8,799 bases of DNA, from positions 1 to 8,799 of the forward strand of contig JBBSDV010000145.1 in NCBI GenBank assembly GCA_038240335.1. Direction: 5' to 3'. Shown here one piece after another: positions 1 through 5,645 of this stretch. Under the pieces are notes generated by a model. That model ran no database searches, had not been told where the DNA came from, and was given only the letters and a program-made list of their open reading frames with translations. This DNA is from JBBSDV01 sp038240335 (GTDB taxonomy: Bacteria; Chloroflexota; Dehalococcoidia; DSTF01; JACRBR01). Made by a program: the position numbers and the translations under genes. Numbering within the stretch: position 1 is the stretch's first letter; each line of letters starts with the position of its first letter.

Positions 1-1467
1 CATGCGCACCGACTGCTTGTTGCCGGCATAGAACTCGTCCTGCCACTGGCGAACCATGCCGAGATAGTTGTTGTTGATGATCGCAAACTTGATCGGCAGC
101 TCGTACTCGGTGCAGAGCGACAGCTCCTGCATCGTCATCTGAAAGCCGCCGTCGCCGCAGAACGCCCAGACGGTGTTGTGCGGCCGCGCGAACTGAACGC
201 CAATCGCAGCTGGCACCTCGAAGCCCATCGTGCCGAGCCCGCCGCTCGTCACAAACGAGTACGGGTTGTCCCCCCAGAAGTACTGCGCCGCCCACATCTG
301 GTGCTGGCCGACGCCGGTCGCGTAGTACGCGTCGGGGCCGGACATGTCGTAGATCTTCTTGATCACGTACTGCGGCAGAATCTTGTCAGTCTGCGGGATC
401 GCGATCGACGGGTGCTTCGCGCGCATGTCGGCGAACCACGCGCGCCAGGCATCGTGCCGCGCCGTGGCGACGTGCGGGATCAGCTGCCGCAGCACCGTCT
501 TCACGTCGCCGACGATTGGGATCATCGTCTTCACGTTCTTGCCGATCTCCGCCGGGTCGATGTCGATGTGAATGATCTTCGCGTTCGGCGCGAAGTCCTT
601 GAGCGCGCCCGTGACGCGGTCGTCGAAGCGCATGCCGATGCCAATCACGAGATCGGCTTCCTGGATGCCGATGTTGTTCCAGTACATGCCGTGCATGCCC
701 GGCATCCCCATGTTCAGCTCGTGCGTCCCGGGCATACCGCCGATGCCGAGCAGCGTCGTGATGACCGGAATCTGCGCCTTCTCCGCCAGTTCCTTCAGCT
801 CATCCGCGGCGCGCGCGATGACGACGCCGTGGCCGGCGAGGATCAGCGGCTTCTCCGCTTCGTCGATTAACTGCGCCGCGCGCTTCACCTGTTGCGGGTG
901 GCCCGTGACGTTCGGCTGGTAGCCGGCGAGCGAGATCTTCTCGGGGTAGACGAACTCGCACAGCGCCTGCTGCACGTCGCGCGGAATGTCGACCAGCACC
1001 GGCCCCGGCCGGCCCGTCGTCGCGATGTGGAACGCCTCGGCGATCGCCGGAGCGATGTCCTCGACCTCCAGCACCAGCGTGTTGTGCTTGACGATCGGGA
1101 TCGTGATGCCGGTGATGTCGGCCTCTTGGAACCCATCGCGGCCGAGCAACCACGACACGACCTGACCCGTGATGCAGACGAGCGGCACCGAGTCCATCCA
1201 CGCGTTCGCGATGCCCGTCACGAGGTTCGTCGCGCCCGGGCCGGATGTCGCCCAGCAGACGCCCGCCTTGCCCGAGACGCGGGCGTAGGCATCAGCGGCG
1301 TGCGCCGCCGACTGCTCGTGCCGGACGAGCACGTGCTTGATATCGGGATAGCCCTTGAGCGCGTCGTACATCGGGAGGTTGGCGCCGCCGGGATAGCCGA
1401 AGATGACCTCGACTCCCTCCTTGCGGAGGCACTCCATGATGATCTCGGCGCCCTTCATTTTCGTCAT
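1..1467 (-). CDS. ilvB: Acetolactate synthase large (catalytic) subunit, 3' end outside window
   Basis: Thiamine diphosphate enzyme that condenses two pyruvates to acetolactate, or pyruvate with 2-ketobutyrate, the first common step of valine, leucine and isoleucine synthesis. The frame is open for 489 codons to the window edge; family members are usually 550-600 residues, so about the last fifth is missing. Visible landmarks: the N-terminal YPGGAN stretch near residue 25, the catalytic glutamate E51 in RHEQ, SGPGATN near 75, GFQEAD near 112, the synthase-typical RFDDRVTG near 290, and the ThDP/Mg motif beginning GDGGFQ at 438 and running to INNN, followed by MVRQWQDEFY. RFDDRVTG argues against other ThDP enzymes such as pyruvate oxidase. 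The ATG at 1467 has AGGAGA six bases upstream; a second ATG three codons later is less well placed. It lies downstream of a T-box leader, which fits control by amino acid supply. Residue V104 stands where many homologues have proline. Confidence 0.97.
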   Translation of the reverse strand, partial: MTKMKGAEIIMECLRKEGVEVIFGYPGGANLPMYDALKGYPDIKHVLVRHEQSAAHAADAYARVSGKAGVCWATSGPGATNLVTGIANAWMDSVPLVCITGQVVSWLLGRDGFQEADITGITIPIVKHNTLVLEVEDIAPAIAEAFHIATTGRPGPVLVDIPRDVQQALCEFVYPEKISLAGYQPNVTGHPQQVKRAAQLIDEAEKPLILAGHGVVIARAADELKELAEKAQIPVITTLLGIGGMPGTHELNMGMPGMHGMYWNNIGIQEADLVIGIGMRFDDRVTGALKDFAPNAKIIHIDIDPAEIGKNVKTMIPIVGDVKTVLRQLIPHVATARHDAWRAWFADMRAKHPSIAIPQTDKILPQYVIKKIYDMSGPDAYYATGVGQHQMWAAQYFWGDNPYSFVTSGGLGTMGFEVPAAIGVQFARPHNTVWAFCGDGGFQMTMQELSLCTEYELPIKFAIINNNYLGMVRQWQDEFYAGNKQSVRM

Positions 1468-1479
1468 TGCTGTTCTCCT
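1463..1479 (-). promoter_or_regulatory. ilvB ribosome binding site
   Basis: On the minus strand AGGAGA (1479-1474) lies six bases before the ATG at 1467. This is a near-consensus Shine-Dalgarno sequence and fixes the ilvB start in preference to the ATG three codons downstream. Confidence 0.8.
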
Positions 1480-1750
1480 GTAACTCATTCCGCCGGGGCG
1501 GACGCTGTCGTTACGAACTGCCGGTGTGGTTTCGTCCCTCTGCGTCGCTACTTGTCGGTTCGAGCGAGGGACGTTAGCGCGGAAGGCTCGCCAGCGCGAG
1601 CACGAGAAGCCGGCCGGCTACCGGGGGCAAGGAAGTGGCTACACGGCGGTCGCGGCGCAGCCACACGTGGCCGGACGCCGAGACCGGGAGGACCTCCTGG
1701 GGAAATGCGATGCGTTGCGTCATCTGCTCCAACCTGCCGCGGCGCGGCGT
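1468..1750 (-). other. Long untranslated gap between T-box terminator and ilvB
   Basis: About 280 bases separate the T-box terminator from the ilvB start, far more than a ribosome binding site needs. On the minus strand it holds a 49-codon ORF (1723 to 1574) whose last third is rich in leucine and valine (LLVLALASL). Its GGAG lies only three bases from the ATG, so translation is doubtful. Directly after its TAA stop is an inverted repeat, CGTCCCTC at 1573-1566 with GAGGGACG at 1540-1533, separated by 25 bases. There is no T-run after it, so it is not an ordinary terminator. I see no promoter, tRNA or mobile element here. Confidence 0.4.
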
Positions 1751-1986
1751 AACAAAAAACCCGTCCACTCTAAAGGGACGGGTTTGAGGCCCGCGGTGCC
1801 ACCCTTCTTCCCCGCCACAGCGGGGCTCTCGGAGCGATGTAACGGTCGCGACCCGGCCGGGGTTAGCCTCTGGTTCGCCCCGGCTGCTCGGCGCTGAGTT
1901 CGATTCGTGCGTGCCACCGGTCTTCCACCTGCACCGGCTCGCTAGGGCTGCCCTCGAATCTACTGCCGCGCTTCAACGCAGTATCC
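1751..1986 (-). promoter_or_regulatory. T-box riboswitch (tRNA-sensing leader) of ilvB, probable Leu specifier
   Basis: A leader RNA that binds a tRNA by its anticodon and, if the tRNA is uncharged, lets transcription continue into ilvB. The conserved T-box sequence AAGGGTGGCACCGCGG is at 1806-1791. Stem I is recognisable: GCGC 1971-1968 pairs with 1894-1891, ATTCG 1959-1955 with CGAAT 1907-1903, and CCGGT 1937-1933 with ACCGG 1921-1917, with the AGCGAG bulge and GGTGGAAG distal loop between. The specifier loop carries AGTA (1964-1961) opposite GAA (1901-1899), the loop E arrangement, followed by CTC at 1898-1896 and an A. CTC would specify tRNA-Leu, as in the known B. subtilis ilv-leu leader. 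Stem II (1884-1878 with 1862-1856) and Stem III (CCCCGC 1825-1820 with GCGGGG 1815-1810) are also present. Leader identity is certain; the specifier is inferred, with ATC (1904-1902, Ile) the alternative, though that triplet partly lies in the helix. Confidence 0.95.
1754..1785 (-). terminator. Intrinsic terminator of the T-box leader
   Basis: Minus-strand hairpin with a perfect 10-bp stem: AAACCCGTCC (1785-1776) pairs with GGACGGGTTT (1766-1757) around a nine-base loop. A run of six T at 1759-1754, then GTT, completes a textbook rho-independent terminator. It starts six bases after the conserved T-box sequence, so its 5' arm can be captured by the competing antiterminator when uncharged tRNA is bound. 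It therefore acts as the off-switch for ilvB. Confidence 0.93.
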
Positions 1987-1992
1987 GGCACG

Positions 1993-2022
1993 AGTATATC
2001 GGCGGTGCCGCGAAGCTGTCAA
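1993..2022 (-). promoter_or_regulatory. Promoter of the T-box/ilvB transcript
   Basis: Minus strand: a perfect -35 TTGACA (2022-2017), an 18-bp spacer, and -10 TATACT (1998-1993, five of six consensus bases). This housekeeping-sigma promoter would start RNA near 1986, a few bases before Stem I of the T-box. It lies 60 bases past the stop of the upstream 95-residue gene, so ilvB has its own start. Confidence 0.85.
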
Positions 2023-2081
2023 ACGAGTTGGGAAATCGCCATCGCTCGACGTTAGGTGCGTTCACTGCCGGCGATGCGCTG

Positions 2082-2369
2082 CTAATCCGCCGACGGCAGC
2101 ACCTTCGGCTGCATCAGCTCCATCGGCTCGCCGTTGTAACGGAGGTCGCAGGCGCCGGGCTTGATGCAGAGCGCCTCGACGGAGCCGTCTGCCGACGCAT
2201 AGCGTTTGCCGAGGACGACAGCGCCGTCACTGCCCCCGCCGTTGGCCGGCGGGCCGTCTTCCTTGAGGTTCAGCGGCGTCTCGCCGTCCTGGAGCGCGCC
2301 GTCGGCGCCCTTCGTCACGATCAGCTCCGCCCCGCTCGCCGCCATGTATCGCTTGCCGACCTGAACCAT
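2082..2369 (-). CDS. Small protein of two tandem GKRY-type domains, function unknown
   Basis: A 95-residue soluble protein with no signal peptide or membrane helix. It is an internal duplication: residues 4-36 begin VGKRY and residues 53-87 begin LGKRY. Each unit continues through a glycine, a Lys-Gly turn and a G-x-x-P-(L/M) element about 30 residues on. The units are joined by a Gly/Pro/Asp-rich linker (39-51), and the protein ends in PKVLPSAD. The layout recalls desulforedoxin-like small domains, but the usual metal-binding cysteine pairs are absent: the first unit has none, the second has only C68 and C74. The relation to that fold is inference. The ATG at 2369 has GGAGG six bases upstream, a strong ribosome site. 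It follows the cytochrome operon by 84 bases and may be transcribed separately. Real gene with good confidence; function not recognised. Confidence 0.8.
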   Translation of the reverse strand: MVQVGKRYMAASGAELIVTKGADGALQDGETPLNLKEDGPPANGGGSDGAVVLGKRYASADGSVEALCIKPGACDLRYNGEPMELMQPKVLPSAD

Positions 2370-2396
2370 CGTCTGCCTCCGTTGCTATGTAATGAA

Positions 2397-2423
2397 GCGC
2401 AGGACGCTCGTGGCGTCCCGCGC
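2397..2423 (-). terminator. GC-rich hairpin after the cytochrome operon (possible attenuator/terminator)
   Basis: An 11-bp inverted repeat (2423-2413 with 2407-2397, one G-T wobble on the minus strand) closes a five-base loop. It sits between the stop of the cytochrome c fusion and the start of the 95-residue gene. What follows on the minus strand, TTCATTACAT, is only moderately T-rich. It could be a weak intrinsic terminator or a 3'-end stabiliser of the operon mRNA. Confidence 0.45.
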
Positions 2424-2427
2424 TGCA

Positions 2428-2457
2428 AGTCTAGAGCCAGCCTCGCGGCCGCATCAA
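2428..2457 (-). promoter_or_regulatory. Possible promoter of the 95-residue gene
   Basis: Minus strand TTGATG (2457-2452), 18-bp spacer, TAGACT (2433-2428). Each box matches four of six consensus bases. It overlaps the stop codon of the cytochrome c fusion, and RNA would start near 2421, within the hairpin at 2397-2423. Plausible but weak. Confidence 0.35.
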
Positions 2458-3791
2458 GGCGTCGTCGTCGCCGTGCCGCCGTCCGTCGAGCCCGCATTAG
2501 CCGTCGCGTTGCCGACAACGGGCGTGCCGCCGACCGGAGCGCCGGCGCCGCCCACAACCGGCGTGCCCTCGATCGAACTCGCCGGCGCGCCGTCCGCGGC
2601 CGTCGGGCCCGCCGCCGCAGTACCGCTCCCCGCCGCCGCGGTACCCGTACCCGCCGGCGGTGCGCCTGCCGGCGGCGCCGCGCCCGCGGCCGATGCCGTC
2701 AGGATGCCGTTCATCTGCGGGTGAACGTCGCAGCGGTAGTAATACTCGCCGTCGGTTAGCGGTCCGAAGTTCAGCGTCGAGACGTCCGGGCCTGCGGCGA
2801 TGTCCGTCTGCGCGACATCCGTGCCCGTCTCATCCGGCCCCTGGAAGAAGTGAATGTTGTGCGCTGTGCCCGCGTCCTTGTTGTCGAACGTCAGCGTCAG
2901 GGGCACGCCGGAGAGCGCCGCGAGCTTGTCCTTGTCGAAGGCGATGCCGGAAGCGGTGATCGTGAGCGTCGCCGACGGCGGCTCGTTCGCAGCGGCCGGG
3001 GTGACCACCGGCGGCAGGTTCTGGCCGCACGCGGGCTGGGTTACCGCCGGCGGATCCGGTGGTACCGGTGGCTTCAGCACCTGCGCGTCCTGCGCGTGTG
3101 CCTTCGGGCTCGTCGTGCCGATGCCCCGCTCGACCATCACGCTGTTCGTGCTCTTGTCGGGGTTCGCCGTAAGCAGCATGATCTCGCCGTCGATCTCGAT
3201 CCGCGATCCTTTGCCGAGCGGGTCGACGAGATTGAGGAACACCTGGGTCGACGAGTCGTCGAGCGGCTGCGTGAGCTTCATGCCGTCCGAGTCGTAGCCG
3301 CTCAGATGGTAGTGGTGGTCGCCGTGAATGGCGAACTCATTCACCGTGTCCCAGCCCGTGCCCTCGGTGATCAGCGTCGCGAGCTGACGGATCTGCTCGT
3401 CATTGAGCGTGCCGCCCTGCGACTGTCCCCAGGTCGGCATCGCCTTGCCGACGCGGCCGCAGGTGATGGTATTCACCACGAACTTGAATTGCTGCGACTT
3501 GTCCGTCGCCGTGACTTGCCCGGTCTTCGGATCTACACCCTGCAGATCGGGCCGATTCAGCGGCGGCGCCACCTTCAGTCGGTTGGACGCCGATCCGCCC
3601 TCGCCCTTGTTGCCGTGACACACGATGCAGTTCTGCGCGAACAGGTACGCGCCGTAGTCGATCGTCTTTTGCTTCTGCGTGTCCTTCGCCTCGGAGGCTC
3701 GGCTCGGATCCCAGAAGGTGTAGATACCCGTCGCGAGTACAGCGGCAAACACGAGCATCACGATGAGGTTGATCTGCTTGCTGGTGTTCAT
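2454..3791 (-). CDS. Membrane-anchored cytochrome c - beta domain - cupredoxin fusion
   Basis: A 445-residue electron carrier, probably the acceptor of electrons from the Rieske protein. Domains in order: a single membrane helix at about 8-27, which anchors it outside; a mono-heme cytochrome c domain at about 43-150 with CIVCH (C55, C58, H59) and likely axial M118 in AMPTWG; a His cluster at 156-162; a beta-rich domain at about 172-240 with an IDGEIM...VERGIGTT...H pattern like that of phage tail proteins; a proline-rich linker; a cupredoxin domain at about 273-366 with type 1 copper ligands H311, C354, H357 and M360; and a low-complexity Ala/Gly/Pro/Thr tail from 369. The C-x2-H-x2-M loop is the short amicyanin-like form. 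The frame is open upstream to 4154, but that part overlaps the Rieske gene out of frame. The ATG at 3791, 17 bases after the Rieske stop, gives the membrane helix directly; its ribosome site (AAGAG) is modest. Last gene of the operon. Confidence 0.9.
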   Translation of the reverse strand: MNTSKQINLIVMLVFAAVLATGIYTFWDPSRASEAKDTQKQKTIDYGAYLFAQNCIVCHGNKGEGGSASNRLKVAPPLNRPDLQGVDPKTGQVTATDKSQQFKFVVNTITCGRVGKAMPTWGQSQGGTLNDEQIRQLATLITEGTGWDTVNEFAIHGDHHYHLSGYDSDGMKLTQPLDDSSTQVFLNLVDPLGKGSRIEIDGEIMLLTANPDKSTNSVMVERGIGTTSPKAHAQDAQVLKPPVPPDPPAVTQPACGQNLPPVVTPAAANEPPSATLTITASGIAFDKDKLAALSGVPLTLTFDNKDAGTAHNIHFFQGPDETGTDVAQTDIAAGPDVSTLNFGPLTDGEYYYRCDVHPQMNGILTASAAGAAPPAGAPPAGTGTAAAGSGTAAAGPTAADGAPASSIEGTPVVGGAGAPVGGTPVVGNATANAGSTDGGTATTTP

Positions 3792-3808
3792 CCTGCTCTT
3801 TTCGTTCC

Positions 3809-4516
3809 CTACGCCGGGAGGATCGCGCGCGACGGGTTGTCCGTCGTTCCGGTCGTGATCTTTCCGGTGTTCACCGTCATCTTGCCGCCGTCGATCGTCA
3901 GCGCGAAGGTGTCGAGCGATCGCGGCGCCGGCCCGAAGACTCGCACGCCGGCATCGCTGTACGTCGACCCGTGGCACGGGCAGAGGAACCAGCCGGCATA
4001 GGTCTCGCCATTCCGTGGATCCTCGCGCGAGAAGTCGGGGCGATACGGCACGGTACAGCCAAGATGCACGCACTTGTGGTAGATGGCGAGCACCGAACCC
4101 TCTTGCGCGCCCGGGTTGCGCGCCGCCTGCTGCGCATCGAACCGCACGACCCATGCCTTTGCGTCGAGGTTGTGCAGCTTCTTGCCGGGTGCCAGCAAGT
4201 CGATCGAGCCGACGAACACCGTGCCACCGAAGCCGGTGACGTCGCGCGGGTACAGCGAGTTGATGATCGTCGCGACGATGCCGAGCATGAGCGCGCCCAT
4301 GGCGCCCCAGAAGCCGATCAGCAGCACCTTGCGGCGTGAGACTTCCGGCATCTGCATGCCCGTCGCCGGCGGCTGCACGACCACCACCGCGGGAGGGGTA
4401 GCGGTGGCGATTGCGCCGCTTGACGCGCTCGATGCGACGACGGCCTTCTCGGCTGTCGCCTTCTCGACCTTCGCGCGCGGTGTCGGTGTTGCGTCCTGCA
4501 TATTCTCGCTAGCCAT
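3809..4516 (-). CDS. qcrA: Rieske [2Fe-2S] iron-sulfur subunit of the bc complex
   Basis: A 235-residue membrane-anchored protein that takes the first electron from quinol at cytochrome b and passes it to the cytochrome c. Residues 1-60 are an Ala/Val/Pro-rich tail, followed by SRRKVLL and a membrane helix at about 64-87. The SRRK start resembles a Tat signal anchor, the known export route for Rieske proteins. The cluster ligands are all present: C149 and H151 in CVHLGC, and C179 and H182 in CPCHGS; C154 and C181 form the usual disulfide. The GPAPRSLD element near 195 is also typical. The ATG at 4516 overlaps the end of the subunit IV-like gene by eight bases, which suggests translational coupling; the open frame further upstream lies inside that gene and is rejected. 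The long Ala-rich N-terminal tail is not part of the common core. The family call is secure. Confidence 0.95.
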   Translation of the reverse strand: MASENMQDATPTPRAKVEKATAEKAVVASSASSGAIATATPPAVVVVQPPATGMQMPEVSRRKVLLIGFWGAMGALMLGIVATIINSLYPRDVTGFGGTVFVGSIDLLAPGKKLHNLDAKAWVVRFDAQQAARNPGAQEGSVLAIYHKCVHLGCTVPYRPDFSREDPRNGETYAGWFLCPCHGSTYSDAGVRVFGPAPRSLDTFALTIDGGKMTVNTGKITTGTTDNPSRAILPA

Positions 4517-5627
4517 ACAATCCACTTCCGGGGTCAACCAACGTTTGCTGCGAGCTCGGCGGCACGTACTGCCGCATGATGCTTGGATCGCCCTCGAGGT
4601 TCGGGACGTGCGACGGCGGCACAAGCTGCTGCCCGCGGCCGCGGAACGCCGCGCCGATAATCGTCAGGGAGAGATAGACCATGATGAAGCCGGTGAAGAT
4701 GGCGAGCCAGGCGTCGCGCACGCTGTGCAGCCACCCCACCTTCCACAAGATTACGAGCAGGATCGCGGCGGGCAGCAGCACCGCGACGATCGGCATCACG
4801 AATTCGGCGGTGAGCGCCGGGATGCTGAGGTCGGAGTCATACCAGTACACGTGCGCCATCCATCCGGGCATCCAGCCCGGCCGCCCCCAATGCCACAGCC
4901 AGGTGCCGTTGAGCGGCACGGGAATCTGCGAGAAGTCCTTTGGCCAGTCGAGCGAGCCGTCGTGGTTGCTGCCGCCGAGCTGCAGCGACGTCGGCACCGG
5001 CAGGCTCCAATGCCACTCATCGCGCAACGCCACCCGGTTCCGCAGGAAAATGAAGTCCCAGATCGCTTTGAACAAACCAGCGAGCGGCCAGCCGTCGAAC
5101 GGATTCCGGTCGCCGAGCCACTCCCACTTATGATCCGCCAGATGGAACGTCTTCGGAAACTGCTGGAACACCCGAACGTGTGCGCCGTCGTCCCAGAGGA
5201 TCGAGAAAACGATGACAAAGGCGGAGTAGACGGCGCTAAAGGCCGTGATCCGCACAGCGTTCGCCGTGCCGAACCACGTACCCTGGCCGTCGTTGCTGCG
5301 GTCGACGTATGGGATCGCCATCAGCACGATCAGCGCCACGGTCGGCACCGTAACGCCCGCGAGGCCCTTGTCCATGTGCAGGAGCAACTCCTGCAGGTTC
5401 ATCAGGTACCACGGCGCTTTCGACGGGTTCGGCGTAATGTTGGCGTTCGCGCGGTCGAGGAGCGGCGCATTGACGAACGTCGCCAGGATCACGAAGGTGA
5501 TCGTGAACAACACGGCGCAGATGAACTCGACAAAGACCAGATCGGGCCAGACGAGCAGCTCGGAATCGCGCTCGCGCTTCTGGCGGACGGTCTCTTTCTT
5601 GCCGGCTGCGGGGGTAGCTATGGCCAT
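4509..5627 (-). CDS. Cytochrome b C-terminal / subunit IV-like protein with extra domain
   Basis: A 372-residue membrane protein that supplies the C-terminal half of the cytochrome b core, completing the quinol-oxidation site. Helix at about 28-52, then the conserved NPSKAPWYLMNLQELL stretch near 67-82, where APWY stands for the PEWY motif, then helices at about 88-106 and 127-145. Cytochrome b6f subunit IV has about 160 residues and stops here. This protein continues with a hydrophilic segment at about 146-272 that has around 13 tryptophans, two more helices at about 273-295 and 304-326, and the ending FRGRGQQLVPP plus a 35-residue polar tail. FRG-G-x-x-VPP endings are known from other bc-type b subunits. 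No heme-binding CXXCH is present, so it is not the fused b/c subunit of Bacillus. The ATG at 5627 follows TAGGAG closely and lies 18 bases after the cytochrome b stop. Confidence 0.88.
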   Translation of the reverse strand: MAIATPAAGKKETVRQKRERDSELLVWPDLVFVEFICAVLFTITFVILATFVNAPLLDRANANITPNPSKAPWYLMNLQELLLHMDKGLAGVTVPTVALIVLMAIPYVDRSNDGQGTWFGTANAVRITAFSAVYSAFVIVFSILWDDGAHVRVFQQFPKTFHLADHKWEWLGDRNPFDGWPLAGLFKAIWDFIFLRNRVALRDEWHWSLPVPTSLQLGGSNHDGSLDWPKDFSQIPVPLNGTWLWHWGRPGWMPGWMAHVYWYDSDLSIPALTAEFVMPIVAVLLPAAILLVILWKVGWLHSVRDAWLAIFTGFIMVYLSLTIIGAAFRGRGQQLVPPSHVPNLEGDPSIMRQYVPPSSQQTLVDPGSGLYG

Positions 5628-5645
5628 CGCGCTCCTACCTCCACC

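Noticed and set aside
1156..1158. Valine at the P197-equivalent site as evidence of herbicide selection
   Set aside because: This position varies naturally among bacterial enzymes. The sequence alone does not show selection.
1574..1768. 64-codon minus-strand ORF starting inside the T-box terminator
   Set aside because: Its start lies in the terminator stem with no ribosome site. Only the shorter 49-codon version is worth mention, and that weakly.
1902..1904. ATC (Ile) as the T-box specifier
   Set aside because: Two of its three bases pair in the Stem I helix, whereas CTC lies in the internal loop after the AGTA/GAA element. Kept only as an alternative.
3792..4154. Upstream extension of the cytochrome c fusion to 566 residues
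   Set aside because: The added 121 residues overlap the Rieske gene in another frame and would place an Arg-rich stretch before the membrane anchor. The ATG at 3791 starts directly before the anchor.
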